This document shows positions 34,801 to 44,951 of a DNA stretch of 64,000 nt, one piece after another. The stretch's first letter is position 1; each line of letters begins with the position of its first letter. Made by a program: the position numbers and the translations under genes. This DNA comes from Microbacterium sp. (GTDB taxonomy: Bacteria > Actinomycetota > Actinomycetes > Actinomycetales > Microbacteriaceae), in NCBI GenBank assembly GCA_013823625.1, contig PNMM01000004.1, forward strand, positions 26,811 through 90,810, written 5' to 3'. The notes beneath the pieces were generated by a model. The model made no database searches. It was not told where the DNA came from and saw nothing but the letters and a program-made list of their open reading frames with translations.

Positions 34801-34831
34801 ATACTAACACTATCGATAGTGCTGGTGTCTA
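34801..34831 (-). promoter_or_regulatory. MerR-type promoter with 19-bp spacer and 14-bp palindrome
   Basis: On the minus strand TAGACA (34826-34831) and TAGTAT (34801-34806) are 19 bases apart, the overlong spacing typical of MerR-activated promoters. The spacer contains the perfect palindrome CACTATCGATAGTG (34808-34821). The merR/membrane-protein pair is the likely target. Confidence 0.75.
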
Positions 34832-34879
34832 TATTTTCTGGCTTTCCCGTCCGTGCCGCTCGCCTGACATCATCGACCC

Positions 34880-36019
34880 ATGCGCCGCCGCATCGTCATT
34901 GCGCCCGACTCGTTCAAGGGCACGCTGTCGGCGACGGATGCTGCGCTCGCGCTCGCCCGCGGCTGGCAGGCCGAGCACCCCGACGATGAGGTGCTGCTCG
35001 TGCCCCAGGCCGACGGCGGCGAGGGCACGCTCGACGCCATCGCGCAGGCGTCACCCGGGGCGCAGTGGCGCACCGCCCGCGTCGCCGGACCCACCGGCGA
35101 GCCGCACGACGCCCGCTGGCTGCTGCTGCCGGGCCACCACGCCGTGATCGAACTCGCCGAGTGTTGCGGCATCACGCTGCTGCCACGCGGTATCGATGGC
35201 CTGCCCGCCTTTGCGCCGCTCACCGCGACAACGCGCGGGCTCGGCGAGGCCATCGCGGCGGCACTCGATGCCGGCGCAGGCCGCGTTACCCTCGCCCTCG
35301 GCGGCTCGGCCTCGACCGATGGCGGGCTCGGGGCATTGAGCGCGCTCGGGCTTCGCGTTCTCGACCGCTCGGGCGAAACGCTGCCCGACGGGGGCGGAGC
35401 GCTCTCGCGGGTGGGCGCTCTCGACACCGCGGCGCTTCGCCCCGCGCCGGCAGGCGGCATGACCCTGCTGACCGACACCACCGCCGTGCTCACGGGCCCG
35501 ACCGGCGCAGCCGCGATGTTTGGGCCTCAGAAGGGCGCGAGTGCCGATCTGGTCGTCACGCTCGACTCCGCCCTCGCGCACGCGGCCGCGGTCGCGGGCG
35601 CCGACGAACACCTCCTCTCCGGCGCGGGCGCCGCGGGTGGCACTGCCTGGGGCTTTGCGCGCTACTGGGGCGCACGCGTTCAGTCGGGAGCCGACACCAT
35701 CGCGCTGCTCACGGGGCTCGACTCGGCACTCGAGGGGGCAGACCTCGTCATCACGGGCGAAGGCCGCTTCGACGCCACGAGCCGCGCGGGCAAGGTCGTG
35801 GGCGGCGTGCTCGAGCGAGCATCCGTCGACGGAGTCTCCGTCGTGATCGTGGCGGGTCAGGCCGACGCCGCTGCGGCACAGGATGCCGAGGCCCACGGCC
35901 TCGGTCGCGTGCTCACGCTCACCGAGCTCGCCGGGTCACCCGGCGCCGCGGTCAACGAGCCGGAGCGCTGGTTGCAGGCCGCAGCAGCCGTGATCGCACG
36001 CCATCAGAAGCACAGATAA
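34880..36019 (+). CDS. Glycerate kinase
   Basis: A 379-residue kinase of the GarK/GlxK type. IAPDSFKGTLSATDAALALARG, QADGGEGTLDAI, LGGSASTDGGLGALSALG and GPQKGAS are typical. It phosphorylates D-glycerate (2- or 3-phosphate, not distinguished here) to feed glycolysis. Length and order match the family. ATG 34880 follows a short intergenic region. Confidence 0.93.
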   Translation: MRRRIVIAPDSFKGTLSATDAALALARGWQAEHPDDEVLLVPQADGGEGTLDAIAQASPGAQWRTARVAGPTGEPHDARWLLLPGHHAVIELAECCGITLLPRGIDGLPAFAPLTATTRGLGEAIAAALDAGAGRVTLALGGSASTDGGLGALSALGLRVLDRSGETLPDGGGALSRVGALDTAALRPAPAGGMTLLTDTTAVLTGPTGAAAMFGPQKGASADLVVTLDSALAHAAAVAGADEHLLSGAGAAGGTAWGFARYWGARVQSGADTIALLTGLDSALEGADLVITGEGRFDATSRAGKVVGGVLERASVDGVSVVIVAGQADAAAAQDAEAHGLGRVLTLTELAGSPGAAVNEPERWLQAAAAVIARHQKHR

Positions 36020-36021
36020 AG

Positions 36022-36093
36022 CTGGGGTGCCTGGACTCGAACCAAGAACAACTGAACCAGAATCAGCCGTGTTGCCAATTACACCACACCCCA
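36022..36093 (-). tRNA. tRNA-Gln (anticodon CUG)
   Basis: A 72-nt cloverleaf on the minus strand. Acceptor stem TGGGGTG pairs with CACCCCA, discriminator G; the anticodon loop TTCTGGT gives anticodon CTG; the T arm contains GGTTCGAGTCC. CCA is not encoded. It lies 1.7 kb from the end of gltX and 5 kb from tRNA-Glu. Confidence 0.94.
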
Positions 36094-36146
36094 TCAGCGC
36101 GGCCGAGGCCGGGCTGGGTGACCCGCGAGCGGGCCGAGTAGCGAGT

Positions 36147-36818
36147 TTACCCTACGGGCACGACCACGACGTACGAGACAGTGCAGAACCCAGCGCCGAA
36201 GCACATCGCTTCGGCCGTGATGGGCATGCCCGTCGTGAGGCCGCGATTTGACCGCACCGTGACCGGCTCGCCGCTGTCGCGCGCTTCACTAATCGCTGCG
36301 GCGAGGCTGCCCGAGCTCGGCGCCCTGAAGCCGTAGTCAACCGAGCGTTCGGCAAGAAAAAGGTAGGTCTCGCGAAAGTCGCGGGCGCCACGTTCGTCAA
36401 TGCGCACCGACTGCAGCTGGTCGCCTCCCGTGGTCACCGTGAACAGCGGGGTCGTGAAGAGCGCGCCATTCGGCTCGTCGTCCGATGCAATGAGCACGAG
36501 CCGATAGTCGAGATCAGTGACGTGTGGGCCGACGGTGAGCGAGCCATCGGCGGGCAGGCCCAGCGAGGTGGCGTTGATGGGCGGTGAACTGAGATCGATG
36601 CGCGGCGTGCGCGCGGCCTCGATGTAGGCCAGACCTTCTTCGGTGAAGATCGACCAGTTGAGGTCGTTGACTTGCTCCGTTGAACCCGGTCCAGGAACCT
36701 CGGTGAGCTTCGGTACGGCGAAAATGCCGAAGATCGCGACGCCGATCATGATGGCGCTCAGCAGCATGGCGGGCAACCACTTCACCCACGGGGGTCGTCG
36801 CGTGAACTCTTCCATCAT
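36147..36818 (-). CDS. Single-pass membrane protein of unknown function
   Basis: A 223-residue protein with one N-terminal membrane helix (LPAMLLSAIMIGVAIFGIFAV) and a predicted extracytoplasmic beta-rich domain (about residues 50-220). Two Cys near the C-terminus (EAMCFGAGFCTVSY) could pair. No family recognised. It is divergent from the b-type cytochrome gene. Confidence 0.8.
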   Translation of the reverse strand: MMEEFTRRPPWVKWLPAMLLSAIMIGVAIFGIFAVPKLTEVPGPGSTEQVNDLNWSIFTEEGLAYIEAARTPRIDLSSPPINATSLGLPADGSLTVGPHVTDLDYRLVLIASDDEPNGALFTTPLFTVTTGGDQLQSVRIDERGARDFRETYLFLAERSVDYGFRAPSSGSLAAAISEARDSGEPVTVRSNRGLTTGMPITAEAMCFGAGFCTVSYVVVVPVG

Positions 36819-36835
36819 GGGTCTAGCGTAGGAGC

Positions 36836-37771
36836 GTGCACGACGCGAGCCCCCGCCGACGACGACGCACCCTCGTGGTTGCCGTCGTCGCAGCCCTCGT
36901 GCTGCTTGCTGTGGCGATCGCGGTGGCGCGGTGGTGGCGCGAAACGGGCGCCGGCACGCAGTTCATCGAGGCCTACCCCGGGTCGGCGGCTCCCCCGCCC
37001 GGCACGCCGACCGGATTTCCGGCGTGGCTGAGCTGGGCCCACGCGCTCAACGCCTTTTTCTTGCTCTTCATCGTGAGTTCGGCCCTGCACCTGCGCGCCG
37101 GCACGCGCCCGCCCGCGTTCGTCACGCGCCGCAACCGCTGGCTGCGCACGCGCACCGCCCCGAAGCGCCTGGGTCTGCACACCTGGTGGCACCTCGTGGT
37201 CGTGACGCTCTGGATCACCACGGGGCTCGTCTACGTCACACTGCTGCTCGTGAGCGGGCACTGGGCGCGCATTGTGCCCACCGAGTGGTCGATCATCCCG
37301 AACGCCATCTCAGCCGGCCTGCAGTACCTCTCGCTCGACTGGCCCGAGCACACAAGCTGGGCGTACTACAACGCCCTGCAGGTGGTGTTCTATGGCGCCA
37401 CCGTGTTTGTGGCCGCACCGCTCGCGCTCGCGACCGGCTTGCGTCTCTCGCCCGTGTGGCCTCAGCGGTGGATGCGCAACCACGGCCCGCTCTCTGACGC
37501 CTGGGCGCGGCAAACTCACTCACTCGTGCTCTGGTTCTACCTCGCGTTCACCGTCGTGCACGTGGGACTCGTGCTGCTCACGGGCGCCCGCCGCAACCTC
37601 AACGCCATGTACCTCGGTGTGGATGACGCCGAGAGCTGGCTGGGGGCAATCGTGTTTGCGGCCTCGGTCGTGGTCATGGCCGTCGCGTGGGTGGTGCTGC
37701 GGCCGCCCGCACAAGTAGCCATCGCCGAGCGCGTCGCCGACGTGCGCCGCATGCCGGCTGCGCCGCGCTGA
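36836..37771 (+). CDS. Cytochrome b/b6-like membrane protein
   Basis: A 311-residue protein with about six membrane helices. Histidines placed inside or at the ends of helices (SWAHALNAF, SALHLRAG, LHTWWHLVVV, RQTHSLVLWF, VVHVGLVLL) suit b-type heme ligation, as in formate dehydrogenase gamma or cytochrome b561-type subunits. It would carry electrons from the quinone pool to a partner that is not encoded nearby. Start GTG 36836 is provisional. Confidence 0.82.
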   Translation: MHDASPRRRRRTLVVAVVAALVLLAVAIAVARWWRETGAGTQFIEAYPGSAAPPPGTPTGFPAWLSWAHALNAFFLLFIVSSALHLRAGTRPPAFVTRRNRWLRTRTAPKRLGLHTWWHLVVVTLWITTGLVYVTLLLVSGHWARIVPTEWSIIPNAISAGLQYLSLDWPEHTSWAYYNALQVVFYGATVFVAAPLALATGLRLSPVWPQRWMRNHGPLSDAWARQTHSLVLWFYLAFTVVHVGLVLLTGARRNLNAMYLGVDDAESWLGAIVFAASVVVMAVAWVVLRPPAQVAIAERVADVRRMPAAPR

Positions 37772-37800
37772 CGCGCGCGCGGCTCTGACAACCCCGTGCT

Positions 37801-39300
37801 CTAGAGCGAGGCGCGCAAAGCCCGCAAGCGCGCGAGCGTCGACTCGCGACCGAGCAGCTCCATCGACTCGAACAGCGGCGGGCTCACTCGACGACCCGAG
37901 ATGGCAACCCGCAGCGGCCCGAATGCCACGCGTGGCTTGAGCTCGAGCGTCTCGATGAGCGCGACGCGCAGGGCCTCTTCGATGGCGGCAAGGGTGAAGT
38001 CGGTGAGCGGCTCGAGCGCGGCGACTCCCGCGTCGAGCACGGCGGCCGCGTCGTCGCCGAGTGAGGCGCGAGCATCCGTCTCAATCTCGAGGTCGTCATC
38101 GGCCGTGAACAAGAACGCGACCATGCCCGGCACTTCGCCGAGCAATGCCACGCGCTCTTGCACGAGGGGCGCCGCCGCCGCGAGCAAGGCACGCTCTGCG
38201 GGGCGCGGCACATCGTTGAACAAGCCCGCTCCCGAGCAATACGGGATGCTGCGCTCAACAAACTCGTCGAGCGAGAGCAACCGCACGTGGTCGCCGTTGA
38301 TCGACTCGGCCTTCTTGACGTCAAAGCGCGCGGGGTTGGGGTTGACGTTCGCCACGTCGAACGCGGCCGTCATCTCATCCATCGAGAACACGTCGCGGTC
38401 GGGAGCGAGCGACCAGCCCAGCAGTGAGAGGTAGTTGAGCAGCCCCTCGCGAATGAACCCGCGGTCGCGGTGGTGGAAGAGGTTTGCTTGGGGGTCGCGC
38501 TTGCTGAGCTTCTTGTTGCCCTCACCCATGACGTAGGGCAAGTGACCGAACTGCGGAATCGCGGTGGCCACGCCGACCTCGATGAGCGCGTGATACAGCG
38601 CGATCTGGCGCGGCGTCGACGAGAGCAAGTCTTCGCCGCGCAACACGTGCGTGATGCCCATGAGCGCATCGTCGACGGGGTTGACGAAGGTGTACAGCGG
38701 GGCACCGTTGGGGCGCACGACGACGAAGTCGACGAAGCTGCCAGCCGGGAAGGTGATGTCGCCGCGCACGAGGTCGGTGAAGCTCAAGTCAGTGTCGGGC
38801 ACCCGCAAGCGGAGCGCCGGCTCACGACCCTCGGCCCGGTAGGCAGCCTTTTGCTCATCGCTGAGCTCGCGCTCCCAGTTGTCGTAGCCCTGCTTGGGAT
38901 CGCGGCCCAGCTCGAGGTTCTTGGCCTCGATCTCTTCTGCCGTCATGAAGCTCTCGTAGAGGTGGCCGCTCGCGCGCAACTGCTCGATGACGCCCGCGTA
39001 GATCTCGCCGCGCTGAGACTGCCGGTACGGCTCGTTCGGGCCGCCGGTCTCAACACCCTCGTCCCACGTGATGCCCAGCCAGCGCAAGCCGTCGAGCAAC
39101 TGGTGGTAGCTCTCTTCGCTGTCACGCGCCTGATCGGTGTCTTCGATGCGAAACACCATCGTGCCGCCCGTGTGCTTCGCATAGGCCCAGTTGAAGAGGG
39201 CTGTGCGAATGAGCCCGACGTGCGGGGTACCGGTGGGCGACGGGCAGAAGCGAACGCGCACGTCGGCGCCGGTCGCAGTCGAAAAAGCGGGGCTAGTCAC
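37801..39300 (-). CDS. gltX: Glutamyl-tRNA synthetase (GltX)
   Basis: A 499-residue class I synthetase. The HIGH-type motif is [12 protein letters not shown] and the KMSKS-type motif is KKLSKRD; FRIEDTD and GHLPYVM confirm the family. GTG 39300 was chosen because upstream residues are unconserved. If no GlnRS exists in this genome, as usual in actinobacteria, this enzyme would also charge the nearby tRNA-Gln with Glu for GatCAB; gat genes are not in the window. Confidence 0.96.
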   Translation of the reverse strand: MTSPAFSTATGADVRVRFCPSPTGTPHVGLIRTALFNWAYAKHTGGTMVFRIEDTDQARDSEESYHQLLDGLRWLGITWDEGVETGGPNEPYRQSQRGEIYAGVIEQLRASGHLYESFMTAEEIEAKNLELGRDPKQGYDNWERELSDEQKAAYRAEGREPALRLRVPDTDLSFTDLVRGDITFPAGSFVDFVVVRPNGAPLYTFVNPVDDALMGITHVLRGEDLLSSTPRQIALYHALIEVGVATAIPQFGHLPYVMGEGNKKLSKRDPQANLFHHRDRGFIREGLLNYLSLLGWSLAPDRDVFSMDEMTAAFDVANVNPNPARFDVKKAESINGDHVRLLSLDEFVERSIPYCSGAGLFNDVPRPAERALLAAAAPLVQERVALLGEVPGMVAFLFTADDDLEIETDARASLGDDAAAVLDAGVAALEPLTDFTLAAIEEALRVALIETLELKPRVAFGPLRVAISGRRVSPPLFESMELLGRESTLARLRALRASL

Positions 39301-39378
39301 AGCGTTCGAGTCTAGGCGCTGGCCGATGAACGCTCGACGGATGCGCGGCACCCCGCCTCGCACGTCAGCCTGCCCGGC

Positions 39379-40827
39379 TCAGCAGCGGTAGAAGCCCGCC
39401 ACCGCCGGCAACAAAGAACCGAGGCCACCCAGCAAGAAGATCTGATCAGGGCCTTGCGCCCGCAGAGCGGTGTGCGGCGGCGGCGATACACAACTAGGTT
39501 GCGTCGTGTACAACGGGGCACCTACCGCGCCGGCCGCGGCACCGCCCGAGAGCGCGTCGGCAAATCCCAGACCTGTTGCAAGGTAGGCCGACGTCGCGGT
39601 CGAGAAAAAGGCCGTTGCGAGTTGAGATGCCGTTGAGTACCGGTCGGTACCCGCAAAGCGCTCGACAGCAAAGCCTTCCGATTCGAGGCTGAATCGAATG
39701 CCCTCACTGACAACACCAGTTCCGCCCACGATCACGACGCTCGTCGTGCCCAATTGCGCGAGCACCGTGAGCGTCGCGGCATCGATCTGGGCAGCGGAAC
39801 CGTTGATCAGCAGCACCGGAGCGTCAACCGAGGCCGCCGCGGGCCCTGCGGCGAGGGCGTCGGCGAATCCCGAACCGGTCGCAAGGAAGGCGATGGGCGC
39901 GCCGCTCGCGCCATAGGCGTCGAGGGCAAGTTGACGTGCGGTGTCGAAGCGGTTGGTCCCAAACACGCGGTCGACGTTAGGCGTGACAGTGCGCAACGTG
40001 GCGAGCACGGCCTCAGAAACAACACCCGGGCCGCCCGCGACGACAATGCGATCAGGGGCGAGCCGACGCAGTTCGGTCAGGATGCTCGCGGGCACAGAGT
40101 CGCGAGTCACGAGCAACAGCGGCCCATTCGCGGCTCCCGCGAGCGCCGCAGCACTCAAGGCATCAGGAAAGTCAGCCCCTGAAGCGATGTAAACGGTCGA
40201 GGCCCCCGCCGAAAAAGCACTCGCCGAGATGAGGGCCGAGGTCGCATAACGATCATTACCGGCGATGCGGAGGATCGTGCCGGGCGGGCTCGGTGGCGCC
40301 GAGGCATAGCGGCCGAAGTTCTGCGTGTAGTACAAGCGCCCGTTGGAGTTCGCCGCGATGCCGATTCCGATGTCGGTGTTGGCCGAGAGCAAATTCGTGC
40401 GGTGGCCAGGAGAGTTTGCCCACGCCGCGTGCACCGCTGACGGCGCGTAGCCGAAAGCCACATTCTCGGCCGCTCGTGTCCAGCCGGCGGGGTACATTGC
40501 GGTGAAGTTCGGTCGGTGCGACATTGTCGACACGCGCGCTTGCTGCACCGCCCAGTCCATCGCGATCTCGTCGAGCGCAGCATTACGGCGTAGCGGCGCC
40601 AAGCCGTTCTCCGCGCGCAAGGCGTTAGCCTGCTGAAAGATGAGATCGCGCTCGGCCTCGAACGCCGCCGCCGCTGAACTCAGGCCCGTCGCACTGACAA
40701 ACGAAACACCCTCGGGCGCACTGACGCCACCGGGCGTGTTGGGTTGGGGCTCTGAAGCGTGAGCGCTCAGGGGGCCGAGCACGAGCCCAGCCACAACGAT
40801 GGCGGCGAAAACAGACTGTGCTCGCAT
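39379..40827 (-). CDS. Secreted CAP-domain protein with three cell-wall-binding repeats
   Basis: A 482-residue exported protein. A signal peptide (about 1-24) leads to a CAP/SCP domain at about 55-175 with MSHRPNFT, AENVAFG and NSPGHRTNLLS (conserved His and Glu). Three PF04122-type cell-wall-binding repeats follow at about 185-280, 285-375 and 385-470 (RIAGNDRYATSALIS, RVFGTNRFDTARQL, RFAGTDRYSTASQL). The layout implies a wall-attached enzyme or adhesin. It ends in Cys. Confidence 0.9.
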   Translation of the reverse strand: MRAQSVFAAIVVAGLVLGPLSAHASEPQPNTPGGVSAPEGVSFVSATGLSSAAAAFEAERDLIFQQANALRAENGLAPLRRNAALDEIAMDWAVQQARVSTMSHRPNFTAMYPAGWTRAAENVAFGYAPSAVHAAWANSPGHRTNLLSANTDIGIGIAANSNGRLYYTQNFGRYASAPPSPPGTILRIAGNDRYATSALISASAFSAGASTVYIASGADFPDALSAAALAGAANGPLLLVTRDSVPASILTELRRLAPDRIVVAGGPGVVSEAVLATLRTVTPNVDRVFGTNRFDTARQLALDAYGASGAPIAFLATGSGFADALAAGPAAASVDAPVLLINGSAAQIDAATLTVLAQLGTTSVVIVGGTGVVSEGIRFSLESEGFAVERFAGTDRYSTASQLATAFFSTATSAYLATGLGFADALSGGAAAGAVGAPLYTTQPSCVSPPPHTALRAQGPDQIFLLGGLGSLLPAVAGFYRC

Positions 40828-40845
40828 GGTCCCCCCGAACCGGTC

Positions 40846-42135
40846 TCAGCGCTTGTGAGGCGTCACGACAAGTGCAATGACGACGGTCATGACAAGCGCC
40901 ATCGATACGAACGATAGCCCGTTGTATCCGAGCAGTGCCAGTACCACTCCCGCGAGGGCGCCGCCGAGGGCTCCCGTGCCGCTCATCACGAGGTCGCTGC
41001 GTCCTTGCACAATGGTGCGCCGATCGGGGGCGGCCGACTCCGTCAGCAGGGCAGAGCCCGCAACGGTGCTCGCGCTCCACCCGAGCCCCAAGAAAATGAG
41101 TCCGGCAACGACCCAGCCCTGGCTCTCTGCGCCGAAACCCGTCATGAGCAGGCTTGCGGCGAGCATCCCTTGCCCCATCAGTATCGTTGCCCGTCGGCCG
41201 ACGCGGTCGGCCACAATGCCGAAGACGGGAGACAGTGCGTACATGCCCGCGATGTGCAGGCTAATCGTGAAGCCCACGATCACGAGGCTCGCACCGTGTG
41301 CGGTCAAGTGCACGGGCGTCATCGCCATGACCGCGACCATCGTGGCGTGACTGAGCGCGATCGCGAGCATCGCGAGACGGATGCTCGGCCGGTCATCGAC
41401 CATGGCTGCGACGGTGGGCGCCGCCACTCCCGTGCGCTCTTCTTCCGCGCGCGCGACGCGCGCTTGTTCGGCGCGCCAGGCGGCAGCCAGCGCGAGTGGG
41501 TCAGGACGCAGCGCCACGAGGTACAGCACAGCCGCGAGCGACTGCGCGACCATCGTGAAGAGAAACGGCCCGGTCAGTTCAGGCATCCCCAGATAGGCGC
41601 CCAGCGTCTCGCCCGGGCCAATGAGGTTCGGCCCCGAGACCGCCCCCACTGTTGTTGCCCAGACCACGAGCGACAGATCGCGGCCACGAGTCGACGGCGC
41701 AGCGAGATCGACGGCGGCAAATCGCGACTGCAGGTTCACGGCCGTACCACTGCCGATCAGCAAGATGCCGAGGAGGAGAAGCGGAAAACTCTGCAGACCC
41801 GCAGCGAATGTCGCCATGACGGCGCCCGCTGCGGCGGCGAGTGCCCCCGTCGCGAGTGACGGGGCACGGCCAGCGCGTCGCGCAAGACGCGCGAGGGGAA
41901 TAGCCGTGAGCGCGGCACCGAGCGTGACGGCCGTGGCCGCCATGCCGCTGAAGGCGGGCGAACCCGAGATGTCGGCCGCGAGGATGGCGCCGATCGAGAG
42001 CGTCGCCCCCATGCCGAGCCCGGCGAGCACTTGGCCCGCCATCAGAACGCCCCGCGTGCGCCGTTGTACCGCGGCAACCGTTTCGGCCGTGACGACGTGC
42101 AGGGTTGGGGTGTGAGGCGAAGGGGTGGCGCTCAT
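40846..42135 (-). CDS. MFS transporter
   Basis: A 429-residue major facilitator protein with 12 hydrophobic helices and a central cytoplasmic loop (DPLALAAAWRAEQARVARAEEE). Segments such as LIGSGTAVNLQSRFAAVDL and FGIVADRVGRRATILMGQG fit drug-efflux or metabolite exporters. ATG 42135 is chosen; GTG 42150 is possible. Substrate unknown. Confidence 0.9.
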   Translation of the reverse strand: MSATPSPHTPTLHVVTAETVAAVQRRTRGVLMAGQVLAGLGMGATLSIGAILAADISGSPAFSGMAATAVTLGAALTAIPLARLARRAGRAPSLATGALAAAAGAVMATFAAGLQSFPLLLLGILLIGSGTAVNLQSRFAAVDLAAPSTRGRDLSLVVWATTVGAVSGPNLIGPGETLGAYLGMPELTGPFLFTMVAQSLAAVLYLVALRPDPLALAAAWRAEQARVARAEEERTGVAAPTVAAMVDDRPSIRLAMLAIALSHATMVAVMAMTPVHLTAHGASLVIVGFTISLHIAGMYALSPVFGIVADRVGRRATILMGQGMLAASLLMTGFGAESQGWVVAGLIFLGLGWSASTVAGSALLTESAAPDRRTIVQGRSDLVMSGTGALGGALAGVVLALLGYNGLSFVSMALVMTVVIALVVTPHKR

Positions 42136-42203
42136 GGCACCATCATCCACCCGCCGAGCGCTGCTGGCTTACTGCGGGCGCACTACGCGCCCTGGGCGGC
42201 GGG

Positions 42204-42989
42204 TCAGACCGGATCGATACGGTCGTCGCGGTTCTTGGCCGGATTGCGCAAGACCCCGAGGCCCTCGATGTGAATCTCGATGGACTGGCCGTCGTGAAAT
42301 CCGCCGAGGCCGTCTGGCGTTCCCGTCATGATGATGTCGCCCGGCAACAAGGTCCACGCATCACTGACGAATTCGATGATCTCGGGCACGCCGTGAATCA
42401 TGTCGCGAGTGTTTCCTTTGCGGCGTGGTTCTCCGTCGACGAAGGTCGTGATCTCCAGACCCACGGGGTCAATCTCGGTTTCGATGAACGGGCCGATCGG
42501 AGCAAAGGTGTCGTACCCCTTCGCGCGCGCCCACTGGCCGTCGGCAAACATGACGTCGCGCGCTGACACGTCGTTGCCGATCGTGTAGCCGAAAACGACG
42601 TCGCGCCAATTCTCTTTCTTGACGCGCTTTGCCACCGCACCGATGACGATCACGAGTTCACCCTCGTGGGTGATGCGCCCTTCGACGGGAGGAATCACGA
42701 TCGCGTCGTCGGGGCCAATCACCGCCGTGTTGGGCTTCAAGAAGATGAGCGGATTCTCGGGCACCTCGTACTGCATCGACTGCACGTGAGCGGCGTAGTT
42801 CATGCCGATGCAGACGACCTTGGAGCGCGGGATGACCGGCGCGAGCAAGCGCACATCGGCGAGCTTGACGCGCTCGCCCGTGGTGTCGTACCCGTGGAAC
42901 ATGGGGTCGCCCGAGAGAACGACCAACTCGTCATCGTCGACGATGCCGAACTGCGGGTCTGCCCCGCGACTGAAGCGCGCGATCTTCAC
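42204..42989 (-). CDS. Fumarylacetoacetate hydrolase family protein
   Basis: A 261-residue FAH-fold enzyme. CIGMNYAAHV, EGELVIVIG, DVSARDVMFADGQW and GDIIMTGTPDGLG are the metal- and substrate-site motifs, with acidic metal ligands preserved. Members include acylpyruvases, oxaloacetate decarboxylases and isomerases; the substrate is not resolvable. This gene commonly lies near gltX in Microbacteriaceae, as here. Confidence 0.93.
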   Translation of the reverse strand: MKIARFSRGADPQFGIVDDDELVVLSGDPMFHGYDTTGERVKLADVRLLAPVIPRSKVVCIGMNYAAHVQSMQYEVPENPLIFLKPNTAVIGPDDAIVIPPVEGRITHEGELVIVIGAVAKRVKKENWRDVVFGYTIGNDVSARDVMFADGQWARAKGYDTFAPIGPFIETEIDPVGLEITTFVDGEPRRKGNTRDMIHGVPEIIEFVSDAWTLLPGDIIMTGTPDGLGGFHDGQSIEIHIEGLGVLRNPAKNRDDRIDPV

Positions 42990-43037
42990 GCGTTCAGCCT
43001 AACTGCACGACGCCGTGCCCCACCCGTGCTCATACGC

Positions 43038-44945
43038 TCAGGCGTTTTGCTTCTTGAGCCGCGAGGTGGCGCGAGCGCGCAGGGTCTGGTCGAGCTCAAC
43101 CTTGCGAATGCGCACGATCTCGGGCGTCACCTCAACGCACTCGTCTTCGCGCGCGAACTCGAGGCACTCTTCCAGCGTCAGCTGGCGCGGCGGGGTGAGG
43201 CGCTCAAGCTCTTCGGCGGTCGACGAGCGAATGTTGTTGAGCTTCTTCTCTTTCGTGATGTTGACGTCCATGTCGTCAGCACGCGAGTTCTCGCCCACGA
43301 CCATGCCCTCGTAAACCTCTTCGGTGGGCTTGACGAAGAACGACATGCGCTCTTGCAGCGTCATCATCGCGTTGCTCGTCACCACACCCGAGCGGTCAGC
43401 GACGATCGAGCCGTTGTTGCGTGAGACGATCGAGCCGGCCCACGGCTCGTACCCGGCAGCGATCGCATTAGCGATACCCGTGCCGCGAGTCGTCGTGAGA
43501 AATTCGGTGCGGAAGCCGATGAGACCGCGGCTCGGCACGACGAACTCCATGCGCACCCAGCCGGTGCCGTGGTTCGTCATGCCTTCCATGCGGCCACGAC
43601 GGGCAGCGAGCAACTGGGTGATCGCGCCCAAGTACTCTTCCGGCGCATCGATCGTCAGGTTCTCGAAGGGCTCGTGCAGCTTGCCGTTGATGGTCTTGGT
43701 AACCACCTGGGGCTTGCCGACCGTGAGTTCGAAGCCTTCGCGGCGCATGTTCTCGACGAGGATGGCAAGCGCGAGCTCGCCGCGACCCTGAACCTCCCAG
43801 GCATCGGGGCGACCCACGTCGACCACGCGAATCGACACGTTACCGATGAGTTCGCGGTCGAGACGGTCTTTCACCATGCGCGCGGTGAGCTTGTGGCCCT
43901 TGACCTTGCCGACGAGCGGCGACGTGTTGGTGCCGATCGTCATCGAGATGGCGGGCTCGTCAACCGTGATGGCCGGCAGCGGGCGAATGTCGTCGAGATC
44001 GGCGATCGTCTCGCCAATGGTGATGTCTTCGATGCCCGCGATGGCGACAATGTCGCCAGCCATGGCCGATTCGGCCGGGTAACGCTCGAGAGCGCGCGTC
44101 TTGAGCAGCTCAGTAATGCGCATCGAGCTGTGCGTGCCGTCGTGGCGCACCCACGCGACCTGCTGGCCCTTCTTGAGCGTGCCGTTGAAGATGCGCAGCA
44201 GGGCAATGCGGCCCAAGAAGGGGCTCGCGTCGAGGTTGGTAACGTGCGCCTGCAAGGGGTGCTCGTCGTCGTAGCTCGGGGCCGGGATGTGCTGCAAGAT
44301 CGCCTCGAAGAGCGGCTCGAGGTCGTCGTTGTCGGGCAGGCTGCCGTCGGCGGGCCGGTTACGGCTCGCGGCTCCCGCGCGGCCCGATGCGTAAATGACG
44401 GGCAGGTCGAGAATCGCGTCGACGTCGAGGTCGGGCACCTCGTCTTGCAGGTCACTCGCCAAGCCCAGCAGCAAGTCGTGGGTCTCTTCTTCGACGGCCT
44501 CGATGCGAGCATCCGGTCGGTCCGTCTTGTTGACCAGCAGAATCACCGGCAGCTTCGCCGCAAGCGCCTTACGCAGAACGAAACGAGTCTGCGGCAGCGG
44601 GCCCTCGCTCGCGTCAACGAGCAAGACAACGCCATCGACCATGCTCAAGCCGCGCTCAACCTCGCCACCAAAGTCGGCGTGCCCCGGGGTATCGATGACG
44701 TTGATCGTGATCTCGCGACCCTCCGCGTGCAGGCCCTTGTACGTCACCGCCGTGTTCTTGGCGAGGATCGTGATGCCCTTTTCGCGCTCGAGGTCGTTCG
44801 AGTCCATCGCGCGATCTTCGAGGTGCGCGTGAGCAGCGAACGAGTCGGTTTGACGCAACATGGCGTCGACAAGGGTGGTCTTGCCGTGGTCAACGTGAGC
44901 GACAATCGCCACGTTGCGCAGGTCGGTGCGGGTGGCGATTGCCAT
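43038..44945 (-). CDS. typA: Ribosome-associated GTPase TypA/BipA
   Basis: A 635-residue translational GTPase. G1 [10 protein letters not shown]3 [12 protein letters not shown] and G4 NKTDRPDAR are present, followed by EF-G-like domains II, III, V and the TypA-specific C-terminus. It aids ribosome assembly and stress growth. AAGGACTGATTCACC precedes ATG 44945. It lies just downstream of the dual ABC ATPase gene, with a 6-base gap. Confidence 0.96.
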   Translation of the reverse strand: MAIATRTDLRNVAIVAHVDHGKTTLVDAMLRQTDSFAAHAHLEDRAMDSNDLEREKGITILAKNTAVTYKGLHAEGREITINVIDTPGHADFGGEVERGLSMVDGVVLLVDASEGPLPQTRFVLRKALAAKLPVILLVNKTDRPDARIEAVEEETHDLLLGLASDLQDEVPDLDVDAILDLPVIYASGRAGAASRNRPADGSLPDNDDLEPLFEAILQHIPAPSYDDEHPLQAHVTNLDASPFLGRIALLRIFNGTLKKGQQVAWVRHDGTHSSMRITELLKTRALERYPAESAMAGDIVAIAGIEDITIGETIADLDDIRPLPAITVDEPAISMTIGTNTSPLVGKVKGHKLTARMVKDRLDRELIGNVSIRVVDVGRPDAWEVQGRGELALAILVENMRREGFELTVGKPQVVTKTINGKLHEPFENLTIDAPEEYLGAITQLLAARRGRMEGMTNHGTGWVRMEFVVPSRGLIGFRTEFLTTTRGTGIANAIAAGYEPWAGSIVSRNNGSIVADRSGVVTSNAMMTLQERMSFFVKPTEEVYEGMVVGENSRADDMDVNITKEKKLNNIRSSTAEELERLTPPRQLTLEECLEFAREDECVEVTPEIVRIRKVELDQTLRARATSRLKKQNA

Positions 44946-44951
44946 GGTGAA

